In this document: positions 40,257-51,601 of the stretch, piece by piece
Layout of the letters: every line of letters begins with the position of its first letter
Numbering within the stretch: position 1 is the stretch's first letter
Origin: Acidovorax sp. Leaf191
GTDB lineage: Bacteria; Pseudomonadota; Gammaproteobacteria; Burkholderiales; Burkholderiaceae_C
Assembly (NCBI RefSeq): GCF_001424425.1
Contig: NZ_LMPT01000012.1
Span: forward strand, 300,601 to 364,600
Direction of reading: 5' to 3'
DNA length: 64,000 nt
Notes under the pieces: model-generated
What the model saw: only the letters and a program-made list of their open reading frames with translations
What the model was told of the DNA's origin: nothing
Databases searched by the model: none
Program-made: the position numbers and the translations under genes

Positions 40257-42722
40257 ATGTTCGGGAACCCGTTTCCTTCCCTGTCCCTGCCCGTTCGCCC
40301 CGCGTTCCACGCCGCCGTGGCCGCTGGTGCGATGGCCTGCGCGTTGGCGTATGCGGACACGGCCACGCCCGTACCGGTGGCCGAGTCCTACGACGCCTTG
40401 GTCCGGCGCGCCAGGACCGGAGACACCACCCCGGTGCTCGACTACCTGCGGCAAGAGCGGCTGGACCGTGCCGATGCTGCGCGCCTGGTGGCCGACTGGA
40501 TCGATATCGCCGGCTGGGCCCGGCTGGACCAGGAAGTGGTGGATGTGTACCGCCGCCATGGCGCGTCGCTCACGCTGCCGGTCAGTACCCTGGCGTCGGT
40601 GGCGCGCGCCCACCGCAACTTGCGGCAGTGGGACGACGCGCTGGCGCTGTATGCCCGCGCCTTGGCGCGCAGCCCGGATGACGCGGAGCTGCGCATGGGG
40701 GAGATCCACGTCCTGGCGGATGCGGGGCGCGATGCGGATGCGCGCACCAAGGCCGAAGCGCTGGTGGCCGAGACCCCGATGGTGGCGCGCCGCCGCCTGG
40801 CCCTGGCCTATGTGCACACGGCGGCGCGGCGCTTTCATGCGGCGCTGGCCGAGGCGAGCCGCGCGCGCTCGCTGGCACCCGACGATGCCGAAGTGCAGAT
40901 GGCCTATGCCGACGCACTGCAGTCCGCCGGCCTGCCGGTGCAGGCGCAGGCCCTGGTGGACGCACAGCCCGCGCTCATGGGCGCGGCGCAGCAGCGCAGG
41001 CTGCAGGCCGACATCGGCGCGGAAATGGTGCGCCTGTCGTTCGCACCCGTGCGCAGCGAGAGTGAGCGCTTCGCAGTGGCCGACAAGGCCCTGGCGTTCT
41101 ACGAGCAGGTGTTTGCCCGGTGGAGCGCCGACCCGCAGGCCGTGCGCGACCTGCAGCGCATGCGCATCGACCGCATCGGGGCGCTGACCGTGCGCAGCCG
41201 CATGGACACGGCGGTCGCCGAGTACGAGGCCCTGCGGCGCGATGGCGTGCCGGTGCCGGACTACGCCCTGCGCTGGGTGGCCGGCGCCTATCTGTACCTG
41301 CGGCAGGCGCAGGCCGCGCGCCTGCTGTATGCCGAGTTGCTCGAGCGCAGCCAGGCGGACCCGTCGGTGAGCTCCGGCGATGCCTCGGGCCTGTTCTATT
41401 CGCTGGTCGAGTCCGAGGCCATGGACGCCGCCGTGTCCCTGGCGGACGGCACGCAAAAGGCGTTTGCCGCCACCCCCGCAGGCCGCGCCGTCTGGGCCTC
41501 TGCGGCCATGGAGGCAGCGCAGGCGCACAGCTTTTCCGACGACACGCCCGAGGCGCAGCTGCGCCTCGAACGCATGGTGCAGCAGGCGCCGGGTCACCTC
41601 GGTGCGCGCATCGCGCTGGCGGGCGTCTACCGGGGCCGCGCCTGGCCGCGCCGGGCCGAGCAGGAGCTGAAACTGGTCGAAGCCATGGAGCCGCGCGCGC
41701 TGTCGCTGGAGCTGCAGCAGGGCTTTACCGCGATGGACCTGCAGGAGTGGAAGCAGGCGGACGCGCTGGCCGATGACGTGCTCGAACGCTATCCCGAAAA
41801 CCTCCAGGTGCAGCGCCTGGACCGGACACGCCGGGTGTTTCGCATGCCCGAGCTGCGGGTGTCGGGCTACCGCGGCCTGTCGTCCAGCCCCAATCCCTCC
41901 ACCGGCAACGGCGACTACGGCACCGACACCGTGCTCTACAGCGCGCCCGTGCAGGACGACTGGCGCCTGTTCGCCGGCTTCGGCTTTGGCAGCGGCGACT
42001 TCCGCGAAGGCCGCGGCGTGCACCGCAGCTACCGCGCCGGCGGCGAATGGCGGGTGCGCGACAACACCGTGGAGGGCGAAATCTCCACCCACAACTTCGG
42101 CTACGGGCAGCGCACCGGCCTGCGGCTGGAGGGGCGCCACGATCTCAGCGACCAGTGGCAGATCAGCGGCGCCGCGGAGCGCCTGTCGCGCGACACGCCG
42201 CTGCGCGCGCTGCGCAGCGACATCACCGCCGACAGCGTGACCGCCGCACTGCGCTGGCGCGCCAACGAGCGGCGCGACTGGAACGTGAGCGTGGGTGGGC
42301 TGGACTACTCGGACGGCAACCGCCGCCTGTCCGTCGGCGTGGCCGGCCGCGAGCGCATCTACACCCGCTACGGCGTGTACGCAGACCTGGTGATGGAGCT
42401 CTCGCACTCGCGCAACAGCCGGCCCGGCGGGCCGTACTTCGCGCCCGAGTCCGATGTCTTCCTGCTGCCCACGCTCGACGTGGCGCACGTGCTGTACCGC
42501 CACTACCAGCTGGAATGGCGCCAGCGCCTGCAGCTCGGCGTGGGGGCGTACGCCCAGCGCGGCTACGGCGTGGGCGAGGTCGCCACGCTGGGCTACGGGC
42601 AGCGCCTGCGCGTGAGCGACACCCTGGAAATGGGGCTTTCTTTTTCCATCACCCGTCGCCCTTATGACGGCGTGGACGAGCGCATCCTGCGCACCGCGTT
42701 CGATCTTCTCTACAGGTTCTGA
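40257..42722 (+). CDS. pgaA: Poly-beta-1,6-N-acetylglucosamine export porin PgaA
   Basis: PgaA is the outer-membrane exporter of the biofilm polysaccharide PNAG. The 821-residue product from ATG 40257 has a signal peptide (AVAAGAMACALAYA then DTATPV), an N-terminal TPR-rich periplasmic region (residues about 40-520, with tandem helices such as NLRQWDDALALYARALARSP), and a C-terminal beta-barrel from about 530 that ends in FDLLYRF with a terminal Phe. It is the first of four tightly packed genes; pgaB starts two bases after its stop. The start could lie further upstream, but earlier codons give no signal peptide. Confidence 0.92.
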   Translation: MFGNPFPSLSLPVRPAFHAAVAAGAMACALAYADTATPVPVAESYDALVRRARTGDTTPVLDYLRQERLDRADAARLVADWIDIAGWARLDQEVVDVYRRHGASLTLPVSTLASVARAHRNLRQWDDALALYARALARSPDDAELRMGEIHVLADAGRDADARTKAEALVAETPMVARRRLALAYVHTAARRFHAALAEASRARSLAPDDAEVQMAYADALQSAGLPVQAQALVDAQPALMGAAQQRRLQADIGAEMVRLSFAPVRSESERFAVADKALAFYEQVFARWSADPQAVRDLQRMRIDRIGALTVRSRMDTAVAEYEALRRDGVPVPDYALRWVAGAYLYLRQAQAARLLYAELLERSQADPSVSSGDASGLFYSLVESEAMDAAVSLADGTQKAFAATPAGRAVWASAAMEAAQAHSFSDDTPEAQLRLERMVQQAPGHLGARIALAGVYRGRAWPRRAEQELKLVEAMEPRALSLELQQGFTAMDLQEWKQADALADDVLERYPENLQVQRLDRTRRVFRMPELRVSGYRGLSSSPNPSTGNGDYGTDTVLYSAPVQDDWRLFAGFGFGSGDFREGRGVHRSYRAGGEWRVRDNTVEGEISTHNFGYGQRTGLRLEGRHDLSDQWQISGAAERLSRDTPLRALRSDITADSVTAALRWRANERRDWNVSVGGLDYSDGNRRLSVGVAGRERIYTRYGVYADLVMELSHSRNSRPGGPYFAPESDVFLLPTLDVAHVLYRHYQLEWRQRLQLGVGAYAQRGYGVGEVATLGYGQRLRVSDTLEMGLSFSITRRPYDGVDERILRTAFDLLYRF

Positions 42723-42724
42723 GA

Positions 42725-44758
42725 ATGTTTCCGACAGTCTTCTCGCTCATCCGTCGCAGGGCCCGCATGCTGGGCGTGCTCGCATCCATGGCCGCATGCA
42801 TGGTGGCGCTGCCGGCCTTGGCCGCAGACGCGCAGCCGTTCGTGCCCCCCAAGGCCCGGACCCTGCCCGAGGCGGAGCGCCCCTGGCCCGTCAACAGCTT
42901 CGTGACCGTGGCCTACCACGACGTGCAGGACGGCGAGGCCGATGCGCGCTACCTGGCCGTGCGCACCGACCGCCTCGTCGCGCACTTTGCGTGGCTGCGG
43001 CAAAACGGCTACCAGCCGGTGTCGGTGGACCAGATCCTGGCCGCACGCGACGGCGGCAAGCCCCTGCCGGCCAAAGCCGTGCTGCTGACCTTCGACGACG
43101 GATACCGCAGCTTCTATGACCGCGTGTTCCCCCTGCTCAAGGCCACCGGCTGGCCTGCGGTGCTGGCGCCCGTGGGGGAGTGGCTGGACGCGCCGGCCGA
43201 CCAGCCGGTGGACTTCGGCGGCCTGCAGACGCCCCGCGAGCGCTTTGCCACCTGGGCCCAGGTGGGCGAGATGGCGGCATCGGGCCTGGTGGAAGTCGGT
43301 GCGCACACCGACCACCTGCACCACGGCATCGTGGCCAACCCCCAGGGCAACACGCAGCCCGCCGCCGCCACGCGCCGGTACGACCCGGCCACCGCGTCGT
43401 ATGAGAACGACGAGGCCTTCCTGCGGCGCCTCGAGGCAGACGTGGCGGCCATCACCACCAAGATCCGCGATGTGACCGGCAAGGCCCCGCGGGTCTGGGT
43501 ATGGCCGTATGGCGCCGCCAACGGCAGCGCACTGGCCGTCGTCAAGCGCCACGGCTACCAGATGGCGATGACGCTGGACGAGGGCATCGGCAGCACCGCA
43601 AGCCTGTTCAACACGCCGCGCGTGCTGGTCACCGGGGACCCGTCGGTCGATCAGTTCGCCTCCGCCGTCATCGCCACGCAGGAGCACCGGGTGCTGCGCG
43701 TGGCCCACGTCGACCTGGACTACCTCTACGACGCCGACCCCGCGCAGCAGGCACGCAACTTCGACCACCTGGTGCAGCGCGTGCAGGACCTGGGCGTGAA
43801 CACGGTGTTCCTGCAGGCGTTTTCCGATGCGCAGGGCGACGGCACCGTGCACTCGGTGTACTTTCCCAACCGCTGGCTGCCCGTGCGCGCCGACCTGTTC
43901 AACCGCGTGGCGTGGCAGCTGCGCACCCGCACCCGCGTGGCGGTGTACGCCTGGATGCCGGTGCTGGCCTTCGACCTGGACGCCGCGCTGCCCCGGGTGC
44001 AGCGGGTCAACGACAAGGGCGAGGCCACGCCGGACACGGGCCAGTACCGCCGCATGTCGCCGTTCGATCCCACGGTGCGCTCGCGCATCGCCGACCTGTA
44101 TGAAGACCTGGCCCGTTCGGCCTGGTTCGACGGCGTGCTGTTCCACGACGATGCGTTGCTGTCCGACTTCGAGGACGCGAGCGGACCCGCGCTGGCGGCC
44201 TACCGCGCGGCGGGCCTGCCCGGCACCATCGCCGAGCTGCGCGCCGACCCCGCCACGTTGCGGCGCTGGACGCAGTTCAAGACTCGCGCGCTGACGGACT
44301 TCACGCTGGAGCTGGCAGGGCGTGTGCGCGCCATCCGCGGCCCGCAGGTCAAGACCGCGCGCAACATCTTCGCCATGCCCATGCTCAAGCCGGAGAGCGA
44401 AGCCTGGTTCGCGCAGAACCTGGACGACTTCCTCGCCTCGTACGACTGGACCGCGCCCATGGCCATGCCGTTCATGGAGAACGTCCCCGACGCCGATGCG
44501 GATGCCTGGCTGGACACGGTGGTGGATTCCATCCGCCGGCGGCCCGGAGCGATGGACCGCACGGTCTTCGAGCTGCAGGCGTTGGACTGGCGCAACAGCC
44601 AGCCCGTGCCCGGCCAGCGGCTGGCGGGCTGGATGCGGCGGCTGCAGATGCGCGGCGCGCGCAGCTTCGGCTACTACCCCGACAACTTCATCACGGGCGT
44701 GCCGAGCGTCGAGCAGGTGCGGCCGGCCCTGTCCAACAGCGGGGCGTTGCAGCCATGA
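42725..44758 (+). CDS. pgaB: Poly-beta-1,6-N-acetylglucosamine N-deacetylase PgaB
   Basis: PgaB partly deacetylates PNAG in the periplasm, which is needed for export. The 677-residue protein has a signal peptide ([11 protein letters not shown]), an N-terminal CE4 deacetylase domain with VAYHDVQD, the metal/catalytic pair D124-D125 in [13 protein letters not shown], and [12 protein letters not shown]. The C-terminal glycoside-hydrolase-like domain (from about residue 310) includes [20 protein letters not shown] and [14 protein letters not shown]. The signal lacks a lipobox, unlike E. coli PgaB. Its stop overlaps pgaC (ATGA). Confidence 0.95.
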   Translation: MFPTVFSLIRRRARMLGVLASMAACMVALPALAADAQPFVPPKARTLPEAERPWPVNSFVTVAYHDVQDGEADARYLAVRTDRLVAHFAWLRQNGYQPVSVDQILAARDGGKPLPAKAVLLTFDDGYRSFYDRVFPLLKATGWPAVLAPVGEWLDAPADQPVDFGGLQTPRERFATWAQVGEMAASGLVEVGAHTDHLHHGIVANPQGNTQPAAATRRYDPATASYENDEAFLRRLEADVAAITTKIRDVTGKAPRVWVWPYGAANGSALAVVKRHGYQMAMTLDEGIGSTASLFNTPRVLVTGDPSVDQFASAVIATQEHRVLRVAHVDLDYLYDADPAQQARNFDHLVQRVQDLGVNTVFLQAFSDAQGDGTVHSVYFPNRWLPVRADLFNRVAWQLRTRTRVAVYAWMPVLAFDLDAALPRVQRVNDKGEATPDTGQYRRMSPFDPTVRSRIADLYEDLARSAWFDGVLFHDDALLSDFEDASGPALAAYRAAGLPGTIAELRADPATLRRWTQFKTRALTDFTLELAGRVRAIRGPQVKTARNIFAMPMLKPESEAWFAQNLDDFLASYDWTAPMAMPFMENVPDADADAWLDTVVDSIRRRPGAMDRTVFELQALDWRNSQPVPGQRLAGWMRRLQMRGARSFGYYPDNFITGVPSVEQVRPALSNSGALQP

Positions 44759-46092
44759 GGAGCCGCGTGCTTGCGCTGCTGGCGCTGTCGCTCATCGTCT
44801 GCGGTCCGCTGGCGCTGCAGATGCTGCTGTCCAGCGACGCGGTGCTGGACTTCGTGTTCCTCTACCCGCTGTTCATGTCGGGCATCTGGATCGCGGGCGG
44901 CCTGTACTACTGGATGCACTGGGAGCGCCACTGGGCCTGGGGGCCGGACGTGCCCGCGCCCGCGCTCAAGGGCGAGCCGCTGGTGTCCATCCTGGTGCCC
45001 TGCTACAACGAAGGCGACAACGCCGCCGAGACCCTGGGCGCGGCCCTGGCGCAGCGCTACCCGAACATCGAGGTCATCGCCATCAACGACGGTTCGCGCG
45101 ACAACACGGGCGAGGTGCTCGATGCGCTGGCCGCGCAGCACCCGCGCCTGCGGGTGATCCACCTGGCGCAGAACCAGGGCAAGGCCATCGGCCTGCAGAT
45201 GGGCGCCGCCGCCGCGCGCAGCGAGTACCTGGTGTGCATCGACGGCGATGCGCTGCTCGACCGCGACGCGGTCGCCTACTTGGTGGCGCCGCTCATCGAC
45301 AACCCGCGCGTGGGCGCGGTGACCGGCAACCCGCGCATCCGCACCCGCTCCACCCTGGTGGGGCGCATCCAGGTGGGCGAGTTTTCTTCCATCATCGGGC
45401 TCATCAAGCGCACGCAGCGCGTGTACGGCCAGGTGTTCACCGTCTCGGGCGTGGTGGCGGCGTTCCGCCGGCGGGCGCTGGACGACGTGGGCTACTGGAG
45501 CCCGGACATGATCACCGAGGACATCGACATCAGCTGGAAGCTGCAAAAGCGCCACTGGTCCATCTTCTTCGAGCCGCGTGCGCTGTGCTGGATCCTGATG
45601 CCCGAGACGCTGCGCGGCCTGTGGAAACAGCGCCTGCGCTGGGCGCAGGGCGGTGCCGAGGTGTTCCTCAAGAACCTGCGCGGCATGTGGAACTGGCGCA
45701 ACCGCCGCATGTGGCTGTTGATGCTGGAGTTCTGCATGTCCACGGGCTGGGCCTTCATGTTCGCGGTCACCGTGGTGCTGTACCTGCTGGGCAAGTTCGT
45801 CCACCTGCCGGGCAACCTGTTCGTGCCGCGGCTCATGCCGCCGTCGTTCACCGGGCTCGTGCTGACGGTGACCTGCCTGCTGCAGTTCACGGTGAGCGTG
45901 TCCATCGACCGGCGCTACGAATCGGGCATGCGCAGCACGCTGTACTGGATGATCTGGTACCCCGTGGTCTTCTGGCTGCTGAGCCTGTTCACCACCCTCG
46001 TGAGCTTTCCGAAGGTCATGCTCAAGACCCAGCGCGCGCGGGCCCGCTGGGTCAGCCCCGACCGCGGCATTGCCCGGCCTGCACCGCCATGA
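44755..46092 (+). CDS. pgaC: Poly-beta-1,6-N-acetylglucosamine synthase PgaC
   Basis: A 445-residue family 2 glycosyltransferase in the inner membrane that polymerises UDP-GlcNAc. Conserved are [29 protein letters not shown] (first Asp), [13 protein letters not shown] (DxD), [13 protein letters not shown] (catalytic TED), and [10 protein letters not shown] (QxxRW). Hydrophobic segments lie at the N-terminus and at the C-terminal end. In E. coli the PgaC-PgaD pair is activated by cyclic-di-GMP; the same is inferred here. It overlaps both neighbours by four bases. Confidence 0.96.
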   Translation: MRSRVLALLALSLIVCGPLALQMLLSSDAVLDFVFLYPLFMSGIWIAGGLYYWMHWERHWAWGPDVPAPALKGEPLVSILVPCYNEGDNAAETLGAALAQRYPNIEVIAINDGSRDNTGEVLDALAAQHPRLRVIHLAQNQGKAIGLQMGAAAARSEYLVCIDGDALLDRDAVAYLVAPLIDNPRVGAVTGNPRIRTRSTLVGRIQVGEFSSIIGLIKRTQRVYGQVFTVSGVVAAFRRRALDDVGYWSPDMITEDIDISWKLQKRHWSIFFEPRALCWILMPETLRGLWKQRLRWAQGGAEVFLKNLRGMWNWRNRRMWLLMLEFCMSTGWAFMFAVTVVLYLLGKFVHLPGNLFVPRLMPPSFTGLVLTVTCLLQFTVSVSIDRRYESGMRSTLYWMIWYPVVFWLLSLFTTLVSFPKVMLKTQRARARWVSPDRGIARPAPP

Positions 46093-46601
46093 ACGGCCCG
46101 CTCATCCACACCCGCCAGGGCCGGCTGCCCCGCCTGGTCGACGCGGCCGTGACCCTGGTGGCCTGGGCCGGCTTCCTGTTCCTGTTCTACCGGGGCGTCG
46201 CGGCCATGGTGCAGTCGCCGACGCTCGATCTGACAGCGCGGTTCGATGCGCTGCGCTCCACGGTGGACACCTTGCTGTGGTACGGGGTCATCGCGGCCTT
46301 CAACGCCGCGGTGCTGGCCGGCTGGGCGCTGTACAACCAGATCCGCCGCAAGGTGGAGCGGCGCAGCGTGATCCCGGCGCTCGACGACAGTCAGCTGTCC
46401 GCCAGCTTCCATCTGACGCCGGAGCTTTTGCAGGCCATGCGCTCGAACCAGGTGATCGTGGTGCACAACGACGAGCACGGCGGCATTGCCGACGTCATGC
46501 CGCGGTGCGTTCCCGGCGCGTGGACGTCGTCTGCCACCGAGCAGACCATGGGTGCGACGGCGGTGGAAGCCAACCGGATTCCATGGCGCCAGACGGCGTG
46601 A
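46089..46601 (+). CDS. pgaD: PNAG biosynthesis protein PgaD
   Basis: A 170-residue membrane protein with two hydrophobic segments (about residues 19-40 and 64-83), the expected layout of PgaD, which joins PgaC in the synthase and in cyclic-di-GMP sensing. [12 protein letters not shown] after the second segment is basic. The C-terminal third ([21 protein letters not shown]) resembles other PgaD tails. The ATG overlaps the pgaC stop. The family is weakly conserved, so the call leans on position as well as topology. Confidence 0.86.
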   Translation: MNGPLIHTRQGRLPRLVDAAVTLVAWAGFLFLFYRGVAAMVQSPTLDLTARFDALRSTVDTLLWYGVIAAFNAAVLAGWALYNQIRRKVERRSVIPALDDSQLSASFHLTPELLQAMRSNQVIVVHNDEHGGIADVMPRCVPGAWTSSATEQTMGATAVEANRIPWRQTA

Positions 46602-46677
46602 ATGCGGCAGGCAGCGGGGTGGCATAAAATCGCGGGCTCCCACGGTCCAGCGCATAGCGCTTCCCCAGGTCTACTTC

Positions 46678-49600
46678 ATGAACGCCTTTACTGCGGTCGC
46701 CGCCCTGCACACCCAGGCCGCGGAACCTGCGCGCCTACGCGAGATTCCCTATAACTACACCTCGTTCTCCGACAGGGAGATCGTGATCCGGCTGCTGGGG
46801 TCTCCGTCCTGGGACCTGCTGGACCAGCTGCGCAAGGAGCGCCGCACCGGCCGGTCGGCCCGCATGCTGTACGAGGTGCTGGGCGATATCTGGGTGGTGC
46901 AGCGCAACCCCTACCTGCAGGACGACCTGCTGGACAACCCGGCCCGCCGCAAGCTGCTGGTGGACGCGCTGCAGCACCGCCTGGGCGAGGTCGACAAGCG
47001 CCGCACCCCTGCCGACGATGCCGGGCGCGACCGCCTGGTGGGCGAGCTGGTGGTGGCCGCGCGCCGTGCGGTGGCCGAATTCAACGCCACCTTCGAGCAG
47101 GCCGCGCAGCTGCGCCGCCAGATCCAGAAGACCCTGGGCCGCCTTACGGCCAAGGACAACATCAAGTTCGACGGCCTATCGCGCGTGAGCCACGTGACCG
47201 ACGCCACCGACTGGCGCGTCGAATACCCGTTCGTGGTGCTCACGCCCGACACCGAAGGCGAGATGGCGGGCCTCGTCAAGGGCTGCATCGAACTGGGCCT
47301 GACCATCATCCCGCGCGGGGGCGGCACCGGCTACACCGGCGGCGCGATTCCGCTCACGTGGAAGAGCGTGGTCATCAACACCGAAAAGCTCGAAGCCATG
47401 ACCGAGGTGGAGATGCGCCGCCTGCCGGGCATGGACAGCGAAGTCGGCACCGTGTGGACCGAGGCCGGCGTGGTCACCCAGCGCGTGGCCGACGCGGCCG
47501 AGCGCGCGGGCTTCGTGTTCGCGGTGGACCCCACCAGCGCCGAGGCCAGCTGCATCGGCGGCAACATCGCCATGAACGCGGGCGGCAAGAAGGCCGTGCT
47601 GTGGGGCACGGCGCTCGATAACCTGGCCAGCTGGCGCATGGTCACGCCCGACGCGCAGTGGCTCGAAGTGACCCGCCTGGACCACAACATGGGCAAGATC
47701 CATGACGCGGAGACGGCCACCTTCGAGCTGCAGTACTTCGAGGCCGACGGCAAGACGCCCGTGCGCACCGAGCGCCTGGCCATCCCGGGCAAGACCTTCC
47801 GCAAGGAGGGCCTGGGCAAGGACGTGACGGACAAGTTCCTGTCGGGCCTGCCCGGCATCCAGAAAGAGGGCTGCGACGGCCTCATCACCAGCGCGCGCTG
47901 GGTGGTGCACCGCATGCCCGAGCACACGCGCACCGTGTGCATGGAGTTCTTCGGCAACGCCAAGGACGCGGTGCCCAGCATCGTCGAGATCAAGGACTAC
48001 ATGTTCGCCGAGCAAAAGCGCTCGGGCGTGCTGCTCGCCGGCCTGGAACACCTGGACGACCGCTACCTGAAGGCCGTGGGCTACGCCACCAAGAGCAAGA
48101 AGGGCAACGGCGGCCTGCCCAAGATGGTGCTGATCGGCGACATCGCGGGCGACAACGCCGACGAGGTGGCGCGCGTGACCAGCGAGGTGGTGCGCATCGC
48201 CAACTCGCGCAGCGGCGAAGGCTTCATCGCCATCAGCGCCGACGCGCGCAAGAAGTTCTGGGCCGACCGCAAGAAGACGGCCGCCATCAGCCGCCACACC
48301 AACGCCTTCAAGATCAACGAAGACGTGGTGATCCCGCTGCCGCGCATGGCCGAGTACACCGACGGCATCGAGCGGATCAACATCGAGTTGAGCCTGCGCA
48401 ACAAGATCAAGCTGTGCGACGCGCTGACCGAGTTCTTCGAGCGCGGCAACCTGCCGCTGGGCAAACACGACGCGGACGACGAAGTGCCATCGCCCGAGCT
48501 GCTGCAGGAGCGCGTGGCCCAGGCCATCGCCCTGGTGCAGGAGGTGCGTGCGCTGTGGCAAGGCTGGCTGCACGACGTCGAAGCGCTGTTCCCGCAACTG
48601 CAGGACCACACGCTGCGCGCGAGCTGGAAGACCCAGCTGCGTGCGCCGCTCTCGGGCATCTTCACCGGCGCGGCCTTCAAGCCCATCCTTCAGGAAGTCA
48701 CCGCCATCCACCAGCGCGTGCTCAAGGGCCGCGTCTGGGTGGCCCTGCACATGCATGCGGGCGACGGCAACGTGCACACCAACCTGCCGGTCAACAGCGA
48801 CGACTACGAGATGCTGCAGACCGCCCACGAGGCGGTGGAGCGCATCATGGTGCTGGCGCGCAGCCTGGACGGCGTGATCTCGGGCGAGCACGGCATCGGC
48901 ATCACCAAGCTCGAATTCCTGACCGACGAAGAGCTGCTTCCGTTCGCGCAGTACAAACAGCGGGTGGACCCGGAAGGCCGGTTCAACAAGGGCAAGTTGC
49001 TACGAAATCAGGAGCTGCCAGCGCTTGCTGGACAAGCGGTAGGAGGCTATGCGGCTTCAAACCCTGTGCGCCACGCCGACCTGACCAACGCCTACACGCC
49101 GAGCTTCGGCCTCATGGGCCACGAGTCGCTGATCATGCAGCAGAGCGACATCGGCGCGATCGCCGATTCGGTCAAGGACTGCCTGCGCTGCGGCAAGTGC
49201 AAGCCCGTGTGCGCCACCCACGTGCCGCGCGCCAACCTGCTGTACAGCCCGCGCAACAAGATCCTGGCCACGTCGCTGCTGGTCGAGGCCTTCCTGTACG
49301 AGGAGCAGACGCGCCGCGGCGTGTCCATCAAGCACTGGCAGGAGTTTGAGGACGTGGCCGACCACTGCACGGTGTGCCACAAGTGCGAGAGCCCCTGCCC
49401 GGTGAAGATCGACTTCGGCGACGTCACCATGAACATGCGCAACCTGCTGCGCAAGATGGGCAAGAAGAGCTTCCGCCCGGGCAATGCGCTGGCGATGACC
49501 ATGCTCAACGCCACCAACCCGGACACCATCAAGTTCATGCGCTCGGCCATGGTGGACGTGGGCTTCAAGGCCCAGCGCATGGCTGTGGACCTGCTGCGCA

Positions 49601-50616
49601 AGGTGGGCCGCAAGCAGACCGCCAAGCCGCCCGCCACCGTGGGCACCGCGCCGGTCAAGGAGCAGGTGGTCCACTTCATCAACAAGAAGCTGCCCGGCGG
49701 CCTGCCCAAGAAGACGGCGCGGGCGCTGCTCGACATCGAGAACAAGGACTACGTGCCCATCATCCGCAACCCGGCCACCACCACGGCCGAGACGGAGGCG
49801 GTGTTCTACTTCCCCGGCTGCGGCTCCGAGCGCCTGTTCTCGCAGGTCGGCCTGGCCACGCAGGCCATGCTGTGGCACGCGGGCGTGCAGACGGTGCTGC
49901 CGCCGGGTTACCTGTGCTGCGGCTACCCGCAGCGCGGCAGTGGCCAGTTCGACAAGGCCGAGAAGATGATCACGGACAACCGTGTGCTCTTCCACCGTGT
50001 GGCCAACACGCTCAACTACCTCGACATCAAGACGGTGGTGGTCAGCTGCGGCACCTGCTACGACCAGCTGCAGGGCTACGAGTTCGGCAAGATCTTCCCA
50101 GGCAGCCGCATCATCGACATCCACGAGTATTTGCTGGAGAAGGGCATCACGCTGCAGGGCAAGGGCGCCTACCTGTACCACGAGCCCTGCCACAACCCGA
50201 TGAAGCTCGGCGACTCGATGAAGACCGTGAAGGCGCTGGTGGGCGAGCAGGTCTTGAAGAGCGAGCGCTGCTGCGGCGAATCGGGCACGCTGGGCGTGAC
50301 CCGGCCGGACGTGTCGACCCAGGTGCGTTTCCGCAAGGAAGAAGAAATCAGGAAGGGCGAAGCCAAGCTGCGCGAGGTCATGAAGGCCACCGGCGCGGGG
50401 CCGGGCGCCGTGGCCGCCCAGGACAACGTGAAGATCCTCACCAGCTGCCCCAGCTGCCTGCAGGGCCTGAACCGCTACCAGGACGACCTGAGCAACGGTT
50501 TGCTCGAGGCCGACTACATCGTGGTCGAGATGGCCCGCGAGATCCTGGGCGACAACTGGATGCCCGAGTACGTGCAGCGCGCCAACGGCGGCGGCATCGA
50601 GCGGGTACTCGTCTAG
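46678..50616 (+). CDS. FAD-binding oxidase / iron-sulfur (CCG) fusion protein, DUF3683 type
   Basis: A 1312-residue two-part oxidoreductase. After a 180-residue N-terminal extension (DUF3683-like) comes a GlcD/VAO-type FAD domain (residues about 182-420, [18 protein letters not shown]) and FAD-oxidase C-terminal domain with [15 protein letters not shown] and [14 protein letters not shown] (about 685-740). The second half has two 4Fe-4S ferredoxin motifs, [11 protein letters not shown] (from C835) and [12 protein letters not shown] (from C897), then two CCG domains ([44 protein letters not shown]). It resembles GlcD plus GlcF or a Dld-type lactate dehydrogenase in one chain; the substrate is unknown. 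Residues 774-794 are read from a dispersed repeat. Confidence 0.9.
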   Translation: MNAFTAVAALHTQAAEPARLREIPYNYTSFSDREIVIRLLGSPSWDLLDQLRKERRTGRSARMLYEVLGDIWVVQRNPYLQDDLLDNPARRKLLVDALQHRLGEVDKRRTPADDAGRDRLVGELVVAARRAVAEFNATFEQAAQLRRQIQKTLGRLTAKDNIKFDGLSRVSHVTDATDWRVEYPFVVLTPDTEGEMAGLVKGCIELGLTIIPRGGGTGYTGGAIPLTWKSVVINTEKLEAMTEVEMRRLPGMDSEVGTVWTEAGVVTQRVADAAERAGFVFAVDPTSAEASCIGGNIAMNAGGKKAVLWGTALDNLASWRMVTPDAQWLEVTRLDHNMGKIHDAETATFELQYFEADGKTPVRTERLAIPGKTFRKEGLGKDVTDKFLSGLPGIQKEGCDGLITSARWVVHRMPEHTRTVCMEFFGNAKDAVPSIVEIKDYMFAEQKRSGVLLAGLEHLDDRYLKAVGYATKSKKGNGGLPKMVLIGDIAGDNADEVARVTSEVVRIANSRSGEGFIAISADARKKFWADRKKTAAISRHTNAFKINEDVVIPLPRMAEYTDGIERINIELSLRNKIKLCDALTEFFERGNLPLGKHDADDEVPSPELLQERVAQAIALVQEVRALWQGWLHDVEALFPQLQDHTLRASWKTQLRAPLSGIFTGAAFKPILQEVTAIHQRVLKGRVWVALHMHAGDGNVHTNLPVNSDDYEMLQTAHEAVERIMVLARSLDGVISGEHGIGITKLEFLTDEELLPFAQYKQRVDPEGRFNKGKLLRNQELPALAGQAVGGYAASNPVRHADLTNAYTPSFGLMGHESLIMQQSDIGAIADSVKDCLRCGKCKPVCATHVPRANLLYSPRNKILATSLLVEAFLYEEQTRRGVSIKHWQEFEDVADHCTVCHKCESPCPVKIDFGDVTMNMRNLLRKMGKKSFRPGNALAMTMLNATNPDTIKFMRSAMVDVGFKAQRMAVDLLRKVGRKQTAKPPATVGTAPVKEQVVHFINKKLPGGLPKKTARALLDIENKDYVPIIRNPATTTAETEAVFYFPGCGSERLFSQVGLATQAMLWHAGVQTVLPPGYLCCGYPQRGSGQFDKAEKMITDNRVLFHRVANTLNYLDIKTVVVSCGTCYDQLQGYEFGKIFPGSRIIDIHEYLLEKGITLQGKGAYLYHEPCHNPMKLGDSMKTVKALVGEQVLKSERCCGESGTLGVTRPDVSTQVRFRKEEEIRKGEAKLREVMKATGAGPGAVAAQDNVKILTSCPSCLQGLNRYQDDLSNGLLEADYIVVEMAREILGDNWMPEYVQRANGGGIERVLV
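48997..49055 (+). repeat. Dispersed double-hairpin repeat, copy H, inside a coding region
   Basis: TTGCTAC-N7-AGGAGCTGCCAGCGCTTG, then GACAAGCGGTAGGAGGC aligns without gaps to the intergenic copies. It lies in frame in the FAD/iron-sulfur fusion and is read as [19 protein letters not shown]. It falls between the FAD-oxidase C-terminal domain and the first ferredoxin motif. Confidence 0.82.
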
Positions 50617-51060
50617 ATGGCCACCGGCACTGCCTGCCCCCTGTGCGCCGAAGACGGTGGTGCACTGGTCTGGCGTGGTGCAAACCTGCGCGTGATCCGT
50701 GCCAATGAGGCGGGGTTCCCGGCGTTCTACCGCGTGGTGTGGAACGCGCACGTGGCCGAGTTCTCGGACCTGTCGGCCGCCGAGCGCGGCCACTGCATGG
50801 AGGCGGTGACGCGGGTCGAGCAGGCGCTGCGCCAGCATCTGGCGTCCACCAAGGTCAACATCGCGGCGCTGGGCAACATGGTGCCCCACCTGCACTGGCA
50901 CGTGATCGCCCGTTTCGACTGGGACAGCCACTTTCCGTCGCCCGTGTGGGCCGCGGCGCAGCGGCCAAGCCCGGCGCAGCAGGAAGTCCGCGTGCGGGAG
51001 CGCCTGCCGCAGGTCGAAGACGCGATGCGCCAGTCGCTGGGCCCGCTCGCGCTGCCTTGA
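50617..51060 (+). CDS. HIT-family protein
   Basis: A 147-residue histidine-triad protein. The triad is H91-H93-H95 in MVPHLHWHVIARF, with the nucleotide-binding NIAALGN before it. CPLC near residue 7 suggests a small N-terminal metal site. HIT proteins hydrolyse nucleotide phosphoramidates or dinucleotide polyphosphates; the substrate is not evident. The ATG follows the TAG of the fusion gene directly, suggesting coupled expression. Confidence 0.92.
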   Translation: MATGTACPLCAEDGGALVWRGANLRVIRANEAGFPAFYRVVWNAHVAEFSDLSAAERGHCMEAVTRVEQALRQHLASTKVNIAALGNMVPHLHWHVIARFDWDSHFPSPVWAAAQRPSPAQQEVRVRERLPQVEDAMRQSLGPLALP

Positions 51061-51148
51061 CGCGGCCCGTGGTTGACCCTGCCTGCAGCGTGCACCGCTG
51101 CAGCACACCACAATCCACACCACCACAGTTTTCTCACAGGGGATATCC

Positions 51149-51571
51149 ATGTCAGGTTTGAAAGCGGGCGCGCCCACGCCGCAGGCGATCACGGTGCACG
51201 AGGCTTCGCGGGTGCTGGAGGTCGGGTTCTCCGACGGCGCCACGTTCCGCATCCCGTTCGAGCTGATGCGCGTGTACTCGCCCTCGGCCGAAGTGCAGGG
51301 CCACGGGCCCGGGCAGGAAGTGCTGCAGACCGGCAAGCGCGGCGTGGCGCTGGTCAACCTGGAGCCCGTGGGCAACTACGCGGTCAAGCCCACGTTCTCG
51401 GACGGCCACGACAGCGGCATCTTCACCTGGGACTACCTCTACGAGCTGGGCCAGAAGCAGGACGCGCTGTGGACGCAGTACACCGAGCGCCTGGCCGCTG
51501 CCGGCGTGGACCGCGACGCGCCGATGGCGCCCAAGGGTGGTGCAGGCGGCCATGCCTGCGGAAGCCACTGA
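51149..51571 (+). CDS. DUF971 (gamma-butyrobetaine hydroxylase-like N-terminal) protein
   Basis: A 140-residue single-domain protein of the DUF971 family: IPFELMRVYSPSAEVQGHG, LVNLEPVGNYAVKPTFSDGH and FTWDYLYELG are the conserved stretches. Residues after 115 form a short helical tail ending GGHACGSH. The family is linked by neighbourhood to iron-sulfur or ubiquinone genes; its role is not established. It stands before ubiE, as in many Burkholderiales, with repeat copy I in the gap. Confidence 0.9.
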   Translation: MSGLKAGAPTPQAITVHEASRVLEVGFSDGATFRIPFELMRVYSPSAEVQGHGPGQEVLQTGKRGVALVNLEPVGNYAVKPTFSDGHDSGIFTWDYLYELGQKQDALWTQYTERLAAAGVDRDAPMAPKGGAGGHACGSH

Positions 51572-51601
51572 CGGGCAGGCCACAAGCCCTTGTCGACCGA
51601 T

